DNA of 64,000 bases, taken from Palleronia caenipelagi (GTDB lineage: Bacteria > Pseudomonadota > Alphaproteobacteria > Rhodobacterales > Rhodobacteraceae). Where the stretch lies: contig NZ_VFSV01000006.1 in NCBI RefSeq assembly GCF_007004065.1, forward strand, positions 100,971 to 164,970, written 5' to 3'. Numbering within the stretch: the stretch's first letter is position 1; every line of letters begins with the position of its first letter. The position numbers were made by a program, and so were the translations under genes. Under the pieces are notes generated by a model. It searched no databases, was not told the origin of the DNA, and worked only from the letters and a program-made list of their open reading frames with translations. Below, piece by piece: positions 18,490 through 28,238 of the stretch.

Positions 18490-18580
18490 CGGACCTCCGG
18501 TATGGGTGCTGGATCTGAAGATCGCAAGAAAAAGGCCCACCAGCGCGGTGGGCCTCTTCAGAACGGTCGCGCCGGTCGGA

Positions 18581-19462
18581 TCAGTTGTCGGACAGCGTGT
18601 CGCTCTTCAGGTAGTCAAAGAACTCGCTGTCAGGAGACAGGATCATCGTCGAATTCTCGCCCTTGAGCGACCGCTGATAGGCGGTCAGCGAGCGGTAGAA
18701 TTCGAAGAACTCCTGATCCTCGCCAAAGGCTTCGGCAAAGATTCCGTTCCGCTCGGCATCGGCGAGACCGCGGGTGATGTCCGCTTCGCGCTGGGCCTCG
18801 GAGACCAGCTCGACCCGGGTCCGGTCGGCCTGGGCACGGACACGCTGAGCGGCTTCTTCACCACGGGCACGTTCGTCGGTGGCTTCACGCTCCCGCTCGG
18901 CCCGCATCCGCTCAAAAGTGGCGTTGAGGTTCTGCTCGGGCAGCGCGGTCTGCTTGAGCCGCACGTCGATCAGCTCCAGCCCCAGATTATCAGCTTGCAG
19001 CCGGGCCTGATCGCGGATCCGCGTCATCAACTCGGCCCGGTCCGAGGACAGGATGGTGTTCGAGGTCACACCGTCCGAACCGAGAACCGCTCGGGTCTGG
19101 GTGACGAGAATCGGGGCCAGCCGGCCCTCGGCAGCCCGGATGCCCCCCACGCCCACGGCGCGGCGGAACTGCTCGACATCCTTGATCCGGTAGCGCGCGA
19201 AGGCGTCCACGATCAGACGACGGTCATCGGAAGGCGTGACTTCGATCGGGTCCGTGTCGAGCGACAGAATCCGGTCGTCATAGCGCACAACGTTCTGGAT
19301 GAAGGGCAACTTGACCGCGAGGCCCGGGTCTTCCTTCACCGCCTTGATCTGGCCAAATTGCAGCACCAGCGCTTTTTGCCGCTCGTCCACGACGAACAAC
19401 GCATTTCCAGCCACGAAGAGGATCACGGCGACCAGAATGAGAAAAATCGGTCCCTTACGCAT
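18581..19462 (-). CDS. hflC: HflC, FtsH protease modulator
   Basis: A 293-residue SPFH/prohibitin protein. One N-terminal transmembrane helix (ILVAVILFVAGNALFVVDE) is followed by the SPFH domain and a long Glu/Arg/Ala-rich coiled coil (about 190-240). With HflK it forms a large cage round the FtsH protease in the inner membrane and steers which proteins are destroyed. Its ATG shares its first base with the hflK TGA stop (TGATG), so translation is coupled. The residues expected for HflC, such as the KQTALPEQNLNATFERM stretch, are present. Confidence 0.95.
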   Translation of the reverse strand: MRKGPIFLILVAVILFVAGNALFVVDERQKALVLQFGQIKAVKEDPGLAVKLPFIQNVVRYDDRILSLDTDPIEVTPSDDRRLIVDAFARYRIKDVEQFRRAVGVGGIRAAEGRLAPILVTQTRAVLGSDGVTSNTILSSDRAELMTRIRDQARLQADNLGLELIDVRLKQTALPEQNLNATFERMRAEREREATDERARGEEAAQRVRAQADRTRVELVSEAQREADITRGLADAERNGIFAEAFGEDQEFFEFYRSLTAYQRSLKGENSTMILSPDSEFFDYLKSDTLSDN

Positions 19463-20598
19463 CAGTTGGACCCTCCGTCAGTCGTGCGCCCGGAGCGCAG
19501 CTCGTTCAGGGGCAGGTAGGGGACAACGCCCTGTCCGCCGCCACCGCCGGATTCGTCGAGAATCACCTTATCCACGCGGCCCAGAACCTCTTCCATGGTC
19601 TCCAGATAGAGACGTTTGCGGGTGACCTCGGGTGCCTTGCGGTATTCTTCGAGCACAGAGGTGAAGCGCGCCGCCTCACCCTGAGCCTCGTTAACCTGCT
19701 GCGCGCGATAGCCTTCGGCATCCTCAAGGATCGAGGCCGATTCACCCCGTGCCCCGGCGAGAATGCGGTTAGCGTAGGCGTCGGCCTGTCGTTCCAGACG
19801 ATCCCGCTCCTGCTCGGCGGCCTGCACATCACGGAAGGCGTCGATCACCTCGTTCGGCGGGTCGGCCTTATCGAGGTTCAGTCGCACGATGTTCACGCCG
19901 CTGTCATAGCTGTCGAGCGTGGACTGGATCAACATCCGCACGTCGTCGGCGATCAGACCCCGGTCCCGGTTCAGGATCGGCGCCAGCTCGGACTGGGCGA
20001 TGACTTCGCGCATGGCCGATTCGCTCACCGCACGAATGGTTTCTAAGGGTTCGGCGAGGTTGAACAGGAACAGGGCCGGATCGCTGATGTTCCAGACCAC
20101 CTCAAAGTCGATATCGACGATGTTTTCGTCGGTGGTCAGCATCAAACCATCATCGCCCGTGCTGCCACGTCCAACACCGATTTGCTCGGTCTGTTCGCGC
20201 GTCACAGGGATAACCTCGTAGGTCACAAACGGCCACGGAGCAAAATTCAGACCGGGGTTGCCAGTCGAGGAATACTTACCGAGGAACAGTTCCACCGACT
20301 GCTCTTCGGGCTTTACCGTGTAGAGGCTGGCAAAAATCCACGCACCAACAGCCAAAAGCCCGGCAAGAATCCACGTGCCGCGCCCAAAGGACGGCATACC
20401 GGGACCGCCGGAGCCATCGCCACCGGACCCGCCCCTGCCGCCCATGAGGACGCGGAGCTGGTCCTGGCTCTTCTTCATCAGCTCTTCGATGTCAGGCACA
20501 TTGCCCTGATTTCCTCCCGGACGCTGTCCGGGCGGACGCCGGTCTCCGCCGCCGCCTCCCTTATTGCTGCCCCAGGGGCCGCCATTATTGCTCGCCAT
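19462..20598 (-). CDS. hflK: HflK, FtsH protease modulator
   Basis: A 378-residue SPFH protein. The first 60 residues are Gly/Pro-rich and cytoplasmic, as is typical for HflK; a transmembrane helix (TWILAGLLAVGAWIFASLY) leads to the SPFH domain with TVKPEEQSVELFLGKY, then a coiled coil (AAEQERDRLERQADAYANR). A C-terminal Gly-rich tail follows. It assembles with HflC around FtsH. It is the first gene of the hflKC pair, with the MATE and Do-protease genes downstream on the same strand. Confidence 0.95.
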   Translation of the reverse strand: MASNNGGPWGSNKGGGGGDRRPPGQRPGGNQGNVPDIEELMKKSQDQLRVLMGGRGGSGGDGSGGPGMPSFGRGTWILAGLLAVGAWIFASLYTVKPEEQSVELFLGKYSSTGNPGLNFAPWPFVTYEVIPVTREQTEQIGVGRGSTGDDGLMLTTDENIVDIDFEVVWNISDPALFLFNLAEPLETIRAVSESAMREVIAQSELAPILNRDRGLIADDVRMLIQSTLDSYDSGVNIVRLNLDKADPPNEVIDAFRDVQAAEQERDRLERQADAYANRILAGARGESASILEDAEGYRAQQVNEAQGEAARFTSVLEEYRKAPEVTRKRLYLETMEEVLGRVDKVILDESGGGGGQGVVPYLPLNELRSGRTTDGGSN

Positions 20599-20669
20599 GC
20601 GTGGTGAGTCCCTTTGTTCGTATTCGTTCGTGGCTATCGTGACCTACATGTGTCCGAAGCGAAAGGCGT

Positions 20670-22118
20670 TCAACCCACCCGGACCGGCTGCGACATGGTG
20701 ACGAGCTCTTCGGCAACGGTGGGATGGACCGCACAGGTCGCATCAAACTGCGCCTTGGTCAGCTTGTTCTTCACGGCGATGCCGATGAGCTGGATCATCT
20801 CGCCCGCGTTTTCATCGACCACCTGAGCGCCCATGACCACCTGCGATTCCTTGCAAACAATGAGCTTTAGCATGGTGCGCGTGGGCTGTCCGGCAAAGGA
20901 AGACCGCATCGGGCGGAACGAGGTCGCATAAACCTCGATGGGACGATCGTCCCGCGCTTCTTCTTCGGTCATGCCCACCGTGCCCAGTTCCGGTCGGGTG
21001 AACACCGCCGAGGGGATATTTTCGTGATCCACCGGACAATCGTGCCCCTGAAACACCGTCTGCACAAAAGCCATGGCCTCGCGAATCGCCACCGGGGTGA
21101 GCTGCACCCGGTCGGTCACGTCGCCGATGGCGTAGACCGAGGGGATGTTGGTCTGGCTGTAACCATCCACGAGGATCTCGCCCTTGCGCCCGGTTTTCAC
21201 CCCGACCTCTTCAAGACCCAGATCATCCGTATTCGGCGCCCGACCGGTGGCGAACATCACGTGATCGTAGACCCCCTCATGGCCGGTGGTACATTTCACC
21301 CAGATCGGTCCCGATCCGGTGTGGTCAGAGCGGGTAAAATCCGTCCCGGTTCCGCTGGAGGCCGCGTCAGACCCGCGCAGGATCGGGTGATCCTTATGCT
21401 CCGAGGCGCGCTCCATTTCGAGGATCGACGTGCCGGTGTGGATGTCGATACCCTGCTCGCGCATCATCTCGGCCACCAGCCCCCGGCATTCCTCGTCAAA
21501 CCCGTTCAGGATCTGACCGCCCCGCAGGAACATGGTCACCTCGACCCCGAGCCCGGCCATGATGCAGGCAAATTCGCAACCGATATACCCGCCGCCGACG
21601 ATCAGGAGACGCTTGGGCAGGGCATCGAGGTTGAACATATCGTCAGACACAAGGCCCATCGTGGCGTTCTTCATGTCGGGCCGGACGGGGCGGCCGCCAG
21701 TGGCAATTAGGATATGGCGCGCGGATTTCACCGTACCATCGGCCAGCGTCACCTCGTGGGGCCCAGAGAGCCGGGCGCGACTGTCGAACACCTCGACCCC
21801 GGATTTATTCAGCAGAGATCCGTAGACTCCTTCGAGCCGGTCGAGTTCCTCGTGGAGCTTGCCCCGGAACTTCAGCCAGTCGAAATCCGTGCAGGAGGCA
21901 TCCCAGCCATAGGCGTTCGCGTCCTCGATATGGGAGGGATAGCTGCTGGCAAAGACCATCAGCTTCTTCGGCACGCAGCCCCGGATCACGCAGGTCCCGC
22001 CGAGGCGGCTGTCCTCGGCCAAGGCGACCCTGGCCCCGGTTCCGGCAGCCACCCGCGCCGCGCGGACCCCGCCAGAGCCCCCGCCGATCACGAAAAGATC
22101 GTAGTCGAATTCACCCAT
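20670..22118 (-). CDS. gor: glutathione-disulfide reductase
   Basis: A 482-residue FAD- and NADPH-dependent flavoenzyme that reduces GSSG. FAD site GGGSGGVRAARVAA; redox-active pair C43/C48 in GGTCVIRGCVPKK, the plant/alphaproteobacterial form; NADPH site GGGYIGCEFA with a downstream R-G; C-terminal base His in CAVHPTVAEE. About 30 extra Ser/Thr/Gly/Asp-rich residues (about 238-268) lie within the NADPH domain and are not typical of the family. The start at 22118 gives the standard N-terminus. It probably works with the several glutathione transferases in this window. Confidence 0.94.
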   Translation of the reverse strand: MGEFDYDLFVIGGGSGGVRAARVAAGTGARVALAEDSRLGGTCVIRGCVPKKLMVFASSYPSHIEDANAYGWDASCTDFDWLKFRGKLHEELDRLEGVYGSLLNKSGVEVFDSRARLSGPHEVTLADGTVKSARHILIATGGRPVRPDMKNATMGLVSDDMFNLDALPKRLLIVGGGYIGCEFACIMAGLGVEVTMFLRGGQILNGFDEECRGLVAEMMREQGIDIHTGTSILEMERASEHKDHPILRGSDAASSGTGTDFTRSDHTGSGPIWVKCTTGHEGVYDHVMFATGRAPNTDDLGLEEVGVKTGRKGEILVDGYSQTNIPSVYAIGDVTDRVQLTPVAIREAMAFVQTVFQGHDCPVDHENIPSAVFTRPELGTVGMTEEEARDDRPIEVYATSFRPMRSSFAGQPTRTMLKLIVCKESQVVMGAQVVDENAGEMIQLIGIAVKNKLTKAQFDATCAVHPTVAEELVTMSQPVRVG

Positions 22119-22163
22119 GGCATTTTCCCCTCAAGCCGGCGCATCGTTCAGAGATCTATGCCT

Positions 22164-22195
22164 AAAAAAAACGGGCGCTTGAAGCGCCCGTTTGT
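22164..22195 (-). terminator. terminator after the csbD gene
   Basis: Read on the minus strand, a stem AAACGGGCGCTT / AAGCGCCCG closes into a run of T residues. It lies 22 bp after the CsbD gene stop and before gor, so it ends the small csbD transcript. Confidence 0.85.
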
Positions 22196-22216
22196 CATTT
22201 CGCTGTGAGAACCGGA

Positions 22217-22396
22217 TCAGTCGGTCACGCTGCGCACGGCATCCTTGGCGTTGCCAGCGGCTTGCTGGGCCTTGCCCTCAACCTGCTGGGCCTTGCCCTC
22301 AGCTTCCATCTCGTGGTTGTCGGTGGCATCGCCCAGAGTCTCTTTGGCCTTGCCGGCGAGTTCGTTGGCTTTGCCTTTGATCTTATCGGTGTCCAT
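22217..22396 (-). CDS. CsbD-family stress protein
   Basis: A 59-residue, very hydrophilic protein of alternating Lys, Ala, Glu and Gln, with the CsbD pattern MDTDKIKGKANELAGKAKE followed by a near repeat AEGKAQQVEGKAQQAAGNAKD. CsbD-like proteins build up under general stress and are probably partly unfolded; their molecular task is unknown. The ATG at 22396 stands 8 bp from AGGAG; a GTG at 22405 would overlap the ribosome-binding site and is less likely. It has its own terminator. Confidence 0.9.
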   Translation of the reverse strand: MDTDKIKGKANELAGKAKETLGDATDNHEMEAEGKAQQVEGKAQQAAGNAKDAVRSVTD

Positions 22397-22469
22397 CGTT
22401 GTCACTCCTGAAGGTGTCTATTGCACGGAGAACGATGGCAGCGCTGATTGGTTCCAGACAATTTGAAGG

Positions 22470-22490
22470 TGTGCGGCAGGCTGCCGCACA
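22470..22490 (-). terminator. hairpin after pyrG
   Basis: A near-perfect 10-bp inverted repeat (TGTGCGGCAG/CTGCCGCACA, one central base) lies 14 bp after the pyrG stop. The T tract is weak (CCTTCAAATT on the minus strand), so it is a probable rather than certain terminator. Confidence 0.5.
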
Positions 22491-22504
22491 CAATCAGACA
22501 TCCC

Positions 22505-24151
22505 TCAGACCAAACGGCTGTTTTCCTTGGCGGCACGCACGAAATCAGCAAAGAGCGGGTGCGGCGCGAAGGGTTTGGATTTCAGCTCAGGGTGGAACTG
22601 CACACCGATGAACCACGGGTGGTCCTTGTACTCGACGATTTCGGGCAGCTGGCCGTCGGGCGAGATCCCGGAGAAATGCAGCCCGACATCTTCAAGCTTT
22701 TCGCGGTACTTCATATCCACCTCGTAACGGTGGCGGTGACGTTCCTCGATCCGGTGGGCACCATAAACGTCCGCAGCCTTCGAGCCGTCCTTCAGGAGCG
22801 CGGTATAAGCGCCGAGACGCATGGTGCCGCCCTTGTCATCCAGCACATCGCGGGCAATTTTCTCGTTATCCTTGATCCACTCCTTGAGGTGGTAGATCAC
22901 CGGCACAAACCGCGCACCCTCACCGGATTCATGGTCAAATTCCTGGCTCCCGGCGCTCTCCATCCCCGCAAGGTTCCGCGCCGCCTCGACCACGGCCATC
23001 TGCATCCCGAGGCAGATCCCGAGATAAGGCACGCCCCGGGTGCGGGCGAATTCGGCGGCCTTGATCTTGCCCTCGGTGCCGCGCTCGCCAAAGCCGCCGG
23101 GCACGAGGATCGCGTCGAATCCTTCGAGATAGGGGGCCGCATCGCCCTCATCGAACTGCTCGGAATCGACCCAGTCGATTTTCACCTTCACCCGGTTAGC
23201 CATGCCCCCATGGGTGAGCGCCTCGGCGATGGATTTATAGGCATCCTCAAGCTGGGTGTATTTGCCGACAATGCCGATCCGTACCTCACCCTCCGGATTG
23301 AACACCCGGTCGGCCACGTCTTCCCAGCGGGCCAGATTGGGCTTGGGTGCCGGATGGATGCCAAACGCGTCGAGCACCGCCTGATCGAGCCCCTCACGAT
23401 GATAGGCCAGCGGCGCCTCGTAGATCGACTTCAGGTCGTAGGCCGCAATGACGCTGTCGGGACGAACGTTGCAGAACAGCGCCAGCTTGGCGCGCTCTTT
23501 TTCGGGGATCGTACGCTCGGACCGGCAGACCAGCACATCCGGCGCGATCCCGATGGAGCGGAGTTCTTTCACCGAGTGCTGTGTGGGCTTCGTCTTCAGC
23601 TCGCCCGACGCGGCAATCCACGGCAGGAGCGTCAGATGCATAAAAATGCACTGCCCCCGGGGCCGCTCCTGCGCGAACTGGCGGATCGCCTCGAAAAAGG
23701 GCAGGCCCTCGATATCGCCGACCGTGCCGCCGATTTCGCAGAGCATGAAGTCGACCTCATCCGCGCCGACGGTCAGGAAGTCCTTGATCTCATTGGTGAC
23801 GTGCGGGATCACCTGAATGGTCTTCCCCAGATAGTCCCCGCGCCGCTCCTTCTCCAGCACGCTGGAATAGATCCGGCCAGAGGAAACACTGTCCGTGGAT
23901 CGCGCCGCAACGCCGGTAAAGCGCTCGTAATGACCCAGATCGAGATCCGTCTCGGCGCCGTCATCGGTGACGAAGACCTCGCCATGCTCGAACGGGCTCA
24001 TGGTCCCGGGATCGACGTTCAGATAGGGATCAAGTTTGCGCAGACGAACCGAAAAACCCCGCGCCTGCAACAATGCGCCGAGCGCCGCCGAGGCCAGACC
24101 CTTGCCCAGCGAAGAGACCACACCGCCGGTGATGAAGATATATCGTGCCAT
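22505..24151 (-). CDS. pyrG: CTP synthase
   Basis: A 548-residue CTP synthase, making CTP from UTP, ATP and glutamine. The N-terminal synthetase domain begins [21 protein letters not shown] with its P-loop; the C-terminal class I glutaminase domain holds the nucleophile Cys in [10 protein letters not shown] and the His/Glu pair in [11 protein letters not shown]. Length and start are standard. It follows secG by 104 bp on the same strand, a pairing often seen in alphaproteobacteria. Confidence 0.97.
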   Translation of the reverse strand: MARYIFITGGVVSSLGKGLASAALGALLQARGFSVRLRKLDPYLNVDPGTMSPFEHGEVFVTDDGAETDLDLGHYERFTGVAARSTDSVSSGRIYSSVLEKERRGDYLGKTIQVIPHVTNEIKDFLTVGADEVDFMLCEIGGTVGDIEGLPFFEAIRQFAQERPRGQCIFMHLTLLPWIAASGELKTKPTQHSVKELRSIGIAPDVLVCRSERTIPEKERAKLALFCNVRPDSVIAAYDLKSIYEAPLAYHREGLDQAVLDAFGIHPAPKPNLARWEDVADRVFNPEGEVRIGIVGKYTQLEDAYKSIAEALTHGGMANRVKVKIDWVDSEQFDEGDAAPYLEGFDAILVPGGFGERGTEGKIKAAEFARTRGVPYLGICLGMQMAVVEAARNLAGMESAGSQEFDHESGEGARFVPVIYHLKEWIKDNEKIARDVLDDKGGTMRLGAYTALLKDGSKAADVYGAHRIEERHRHRYEVDMKYREKLEDVGLHFSGISPDGQLPEIVEYKDHPWFIGVQFHPELKSKPFAPHPLFADFVRAAKENSRLV

Positions 24152-24255
24152 AGGAAAAGGGCCCCCGTGCCTGCCAGAGAGGTTACGCGTGTTTCAACAC
24201 TCACGGGACCCAAGCCCTATCCGTTCGGGCAGGGTTCCGCAATATCCCGTACGTA

Positions 24256-24624
24256 TCAGTCGGCGCGCGGCGGCTGCTGCGGCGCATCGGCGGCCGGCGG
24301 CGGCAACAAGTTGCCGCCAAGCGGCGCATCTGCGGGCGCTTCGACATCGGCCTCAACCGGGGCGCTGCCGCCCACACGGTCGAGGACCGAGCTGTCGGCG
24401 GAATTCTCAGCCGCGATGATCGTGAGCCAGATGGATGTCGCAATGAACGCGATGGCCAGACCCCAGGTCATTTTCCCCAGCGCCGTCGCCGCACCCCGTG
24501 CCGACATAGCACCACCACCGCCGCCTCCCATCCCGAGGCCGCCGCCCTCGGAGCGCTGAATCAGCACAACACCGATCAGGCACAGGGCAAGGATCAGGTG
24601 GATGGTAAGGACAATGTTTTCCAT
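24256..24624 (-). CDS. secG: preprotein translocase subunit SecG
   Basis: A 122-residue small membrane subunit of SecYEG. Two transmembrane helices (NIVLTIHLILALCLIGVVLI and TWGLAIAFIATSIWLTII) flank the signature QRSEGGGLGMGGGGG, and a Pro/Ala-rich cytoplasmic tail completes it, longer than in E. coli but usual for alphaproteobacteria. I start at the ATG at 24624 (MENIVLT); the open frame extends ten codons more. It is divergent from purA and upstream of pyrG. Confidence 0.94.
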   Translation of the reverse strand: MENIVLTIHLILALCLIGVVLIQRSEGGGLGMGGGGGGAMSARGAATALGKMTWGLAIAFIATSIWLTIIAAENSADSSVLDRVGGSAPVEADVEAPADAPLGGNLLPPPAADAPQQPPRAD

Positions 24625-24800
24625 GGTCGGTCTTCCGATCTCGCGTGACCGCACTCACCTAGGGCCATTGCTCCGGCGGTGCAACCCGTCTCATGGACCG
24701 ATTGCCCCGGCAATTCGTACGCAATGCGTTCGCGGGGGCTGGTCGCCGGGTCACTCTCCGGCTACACACAGGACCGTTTGCAGCGCGAGGAAGACAGCTC

Positions 24801-26093
24801 ATGGCCAATGTGGCAGTGATCGGCGCCCAGTGGGGCGATGAAGGCAAAGGCAAGATCGTCGACTGGCTCAGCGAGCGGGCCGATGTCATCGTCCGCTTTC
24901 AGGGTGGACATAATGCCGGTCACACGCTGGTGGTGGATGGCGAGGTCTACAAGCTCCACGCCCTGCCTTCCGGCGTGGTCCGTAAGGGCAAGCTGTCGGT
25001 GATCGGCAACGGCGTCGTGCTGGACCCCTGGCACCTCGTGAAGGAAATCGAGACGATTCGCGCCCAGGGCGTGGAGATTACCCCCGAGACGCTGATGATC
25101 GCGGAAAACACGCCGCTGATCCTGCCCTTCCACGGCGAGCTTGACCGCGCTCGCGAGAGCCAGAACTCGGTTGCCAAAATCGGCACCACCGGACGTGGCA
25201 TCGGCCCCGCCTATGAGGACAAGGTCGGACGCCGGGTGATCCGTGTCGCCGATCTGGCGGATGAGGCGACGCTGGCCCGCCGGGTGGATCGGGCGCTGGT
25301 CCATCACAATGCGCTGAGGAACGGGCTCGGCCTGCCCGAGATCGACCGCGACGCACTGATCGTGGACCTTCAGGAGATCGCGCCGAAGATCCTGCCCTAC
25401 GCGAAACCCGTCTGGTACGAGTTGAACGAACGTCAGCATGCGGGCAAGCGGATCCTCTTCGAGGGCGCGCAGGGCGCGCTGCTGGACGTGGATTTCGGGA
25501 CCTATCCCTTTGTCACCTCCTCGAACGTGATCGCGGGACAAGCGGCCACGGGGTCGGGCCTCGGTCCCGATGCGGTGGATTTCACCCTCGGCATCGTCAA
25601 GGCTTACACCACCCGCGTCGGCGAAGGCCCCTTTCCCACCGAGTTGGATGACGAGGATGGCGAACGGCTCGGCACCCGAGGGCACGAATTCGGCACCACG
25701 ACAGGCCGCAAGCGCCGCTGCGGCTGGTTCGATGCCTGCCTCGTCCGCCAGACGGCGGCGATCTCCGGCATGACTGGCATCGCCCTGACGAAGCTCGACG
25801 TGCTGGACGGGTTCGAGCGCATCCGGATCTGCACCGGCTATGACCTTGACGGGCAGCGACTGGATTACCTGCCGACCGCCTCCGAGTCGCAGGCGCGCTG
25901 CACCCCGATCTACGAAGAGGTGCCGGGCTGGAGCGAATCCACCGAGGGCGCACGCAGCTGGGCCGATCTGCCGGGCAATGCGGTGAAATACGTCCGCCGC
26001 ATCGAAGAGCTGATCGGCTGCCCGGTGGCTCTGCTGTCCACCTCGCCCGAGCGGGACGACACGATCCTCGTCACCGACCCGTTCCGGGACTGA
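24801..26093 (+). CDS. purA: adenylosuccinate synthetase
   Basis: A 430-residue GTP-dependent enzyme joining IMP and aspartate, the first step from IMP to AMP. Motifs: [16 protein letters not shown] (GTP loop and catalytic Asp), [10 protein letters not shown], and [14 protein letters not shown] for [11 protein letters not shown] lies in the second half. The ATG at 24801 matches the family N-terminus [10 protein letters not shown], whereas the open frame starts 36 codons earlier. A DUF2842 gene follows after 3 bp. Confidence 0.97.
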   Translation: MANVAVIGAQWGDEGKGKIVDWLSERADVIVRFQGGHNAGHTLVVDGEVYKLHALPSGVVRKGKLSVIGNGVVLDPWHLVKEIETIRAQGVEITPETLMIAENTPLILPFHGELDRARESQNSVAKIGTTGRGIGPAYEDKVGRRVIRVADLADEATLARRVDRALVHHNALRNGLGLPEIDRDALIVDLQEIAPKILPYAKPVWYELNERQHAGKRILFEGAQGALLDVDFGTYPFVTSSNVIAGQAATGSGLGPDAVDFTLGIVKAYTTRVGEGPFPTELDDEDGERLGTRGHEFGTTTGRKRRCGWFDACLVRQTAAISGMTGIALTKLDVLDGFERIRICTGYDLDGQRLDYLPTASESQARCTPIYEEVPGWSESTEGARSWADLPGNAVKYVRRIEELIGCPVALLSTSPERDDTILVTDPFRD

Positions 26094-26096
26094 GTG

Positions 26097-26321
26097 ATGG
26101 CCCTGTCGCACAAGGCAAAACGGCGCTGGTCGCTGGTGATCCTGCTGATCGGCCTGCCGGTCTGGATTATCGTCGCATCCAGCGCCATGACGGCACTGGG
26201 CCGCCCGCCGATCTTCGTGGAACTGCTGGTTTATATGGTGTTGGGCGTGATCTGGGCGCTGCCCTTCAAGCACGTCTTTCGCGGCGTAGGTCAGCGCGAC
26301 CCGGACGATCCCGAAGACTGA
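26097..26321 (+). CDS. DUF2842 membrane protein
   Basis: A 74-residue protein with two transmembrane helices (SLVILLIGLPVWIIVASSAM and VELLVYMVLGVIWALPFKHV), separated by RPPIF, and an acidic tail. It fits the DUF2842 family of alphaproteobacteria, of unknown function. It begins 3 bp after the purA stop; the GTG at 26094 is one codon earlier and equally in frame. Co-transcription with purA is likely. Confidence 0.86.
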   Translation: MALSHKAKRRWSLVILLIGLPVWIIVASSAMTALGRPPIFVELLVYMVLGVIWALPFKHVFRGVGQRDPDDPED

Positions 26322-26329
26322 TCCGGTCG

Positions 26330-27469
26330 CTACGCCAGAACGAAATGGTCGTCACCCGCATCCGTGAGGCGACCCTGAGCCACCAGCGCTGCGATGGCCT
26401 CGGAACCGTTCTCGTCAGACAGATCCGTCTGAACCTCGCGGGCATGGGAGACGATTTCGTCCCGCGTCGCCGTGTCGCGATGCTCAAGTATTGTGACATA
26501 GGCTGTCGCGGCCTCAATCAGGTCAGGCAGCGCCGTCGCGCCCCGCTCCTCGGCAAAACTGGTAAAGCTCTGACGGCCCCGGTGCGGATCCGACGGCGAA
26601 TCCACACGTGCGTCACTGGGCAGCACAAGCACCCCAAGCGTCTCTTCGGCCTGAGCAACAACGGCCTCAAGATCGCTGCGAAACTCAGCGCTGGGGTCCA
26701 GACGCGCATCTTCGTTCTCGATGCTGCCTTCGGCGTAGGCTTTCTTGAGATGCTGAAGCGTCTCCCGCGACCGCGTCAGTTCTGCTGACTGCATGCGCTC
26801 TGACGTGCCTTCGATCAGGCGCTCCATAGCGGCCGCATCCATCTCACCGGTCCCGGCCGATGGGTTGTCGTCCCCGCCGGCGATTCCCGGGGCGTCCAGA
26901 TCCTCCAGACGATGTTCCAGCTCGATCTCGACCAACTCAGCGATCAGAATTTCATGCTGATCCTCGCTGAGGCTGGTCGGTTCGATCAGCTTGCGGATCT
27001 CGTCCTCAAACTCTTCGGCAGCGGCTTCCTCAGGAGAAAGCTCTTCGATCTCGCCACGCGCAACGGCGGCCTCGAATTCTTCAGGAGTCAGGCGAACCGT
27101 GACAACCTCGTCATTCTCGTCGAGCATTTCGACCTCAACAAGATCATCGGTGTCATTCTCCGGATCTTCATCCTGCTCAATTTCGGGTGCGGCCGCAGCA
27201 GGAATGTCTTCGGGTTTGGCAGGGGACAGCATGACGATGCCGTCCTCCTGTTGGGCCGTCACCGGCCCGCCAGACGCCCGGGAGGCCACCTTGCACAGCA
27301 ACTCGTCTGGCAAAACAACCTGCGAAAGCCCGCGCTCACGGGCATCCGCCTCGGCATCCCGGACACATTCCACGATCCACTGCATGATGCTGAACGGGTC
27401 CGCAAACCCGACGAGCCGGCACGTAAAGATCCCATAGCTCAGCGTCAGCGCTTTATCCGTCGCACTCAA
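26330..27469 (-). CDS. acidic conserved hypothetical protein
   Basis: A 379-residue, strongly acidic cytoplasmic protein without signal or membrane segments. The first 50 residues (TLSYGIFTCRLVGFADPFSIM) resemble the N-terminus of a widespread alphaproteobacterial unknown family that begins with a FSCTLEGFDDPF-like motif. The middle (about 90-150) is nearly all Asp, Glu and Ala and probably disordered; the C-terminal third (about 290-375) looks helical and folded. I do not recognise a function. It is convergent with the DUF2842 gene (8-bp gap) and divergent from the thiamine kinase gene. Confidence 0.75.
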   Translation of the reverse strand: MSATDKALTLSYGIFTCRLVGFADPFSIMQWIVECVRDAEADARERGLSQVVLPDELLCKVASRASGGPVTAQQEDGIVMLSPAKPEDIPAAAAPEIEQDEDPENDTDDLVEVEMLDENDEVVTVRLTPEEFEAAVARGEIEELSPEEAAAEEFEDEIRKLIEPTSLSEDQHEILIAELVEIELEHRLEDLDAPGIAGGDDNPSAGTGEMDAAAMERLIEGTSERMQSAELTRSRETLQHLKKAYAEGSIENEDARLDPSAEFRSDLEAVVAQAEETLGVLVLPSDARVDSPSDPHRGRQSFTSFAEERGATALPDLIEAATAYVTILEHRDTATRDEIVSHAREVQTDLSDENGSEAIAALVAQGRLTDAGDDHFVLA

Positions 27470-27548
27470 TCTCTGGCCCTCCGTGGCCTTGGCTGCAAAA
27501 ACCGATTACATGTTCTGGGCAAGAAAGGCGACACTGGGCGGCAGATCA

Positions 27549-28238
27549 ATGGAAATTACCGGAAATCTACCGCCAACTCCTGCGATACTCAGCTCCCGGC
27601 ATCCTGTGACCCTCGTCGGGGACGGACCTGTTCGCGATGAGGAGATCCACTGGTCCCTGCAAAACGCACCCCGCGTCGTGGCCGCAGATGGGGGGGCGGC
27701 TAAACTGATCGCTACCGGAGTGCAGCCGCAACATGTGATAGGCGATATGGATTCGCTGCCTCGGGACCTGACCGCACAGCTCGACCCTGCCCGGCTCCAT
27801 AAGGTGGACGAACAGGATAGCACAGATTTTCAGAAGTGCCTGTCCCGCATCGAGGCACCTCTGGTGATAGGGCTTGGTTTTCTTGGCGGACGGCTGGACC
27901 ACACGCTGGCCAGCCTGACAACGCTCATTCAGTCGAGGACCCCGTGCCTGCTGATCGGGGACGGCATGCTGGCGTTCCACGTGACGCAAGACATCGCCAT
28001 GGAGCTTCCCATGGGGAGTCTCCTGTCGCTCTACCCGCTGCGCAGGGTAACGGGCCGCTCAGAAGGCCTGCGCTGGCCCATCGACGGGATCACGCTGGAC
28101 CCGTCCGGCCGGGTCGGCACATCAAACGAGGTCAGCGGATCGGTGAAGCTCAGCTTTGACAACCCTGGCATGATCGTGATCCTGCCCGACGAGGTGCGTG
28201 ACGCGGCGCTGGCGGCGCTCAGCAGTTCGGGACGTTGA
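27549..28238 (+). CDS. thiamine diphosphokinase
   Basis: A 229-residue thiamine pyrophosphokinase, converting thiamine and ATP to thiamine diphosphate. It has VVAADGGAAKLIATG, VIGDMDSL (metal-binding Asp pair), DEQDSTDFQKCL and LGGRLDHTLASL in the usual order, then a C-terminal beta domain. I take the ATG at 27549; the open frame extends 22 codons without family likeness. The last 20 bp overlap the end of the convergent serine dehydratase gene. No other thiamine genes lie nearby. Confidence 0.87.
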   Translation: MEITGNLPPTPAILSSRHPVTLVGDGPVRDEEIHWSLQNAPRVVAADGGAAKLIATGVQPQHVIGDMDSLPRDLTAQLDPARLHKVDEQDSTDFQKCLSRIEAPLVIGLGFLGGRLDHTLASLTTLIQSRTPCLLIGDGMLAFHVTQDIAMELPMGSLLSLYPLRRVTGRSEGLRWPIDGITLDPSGRVGTSNEVSGSVKLSFDNPGMIVILPDEVRDAALAALSSSGR

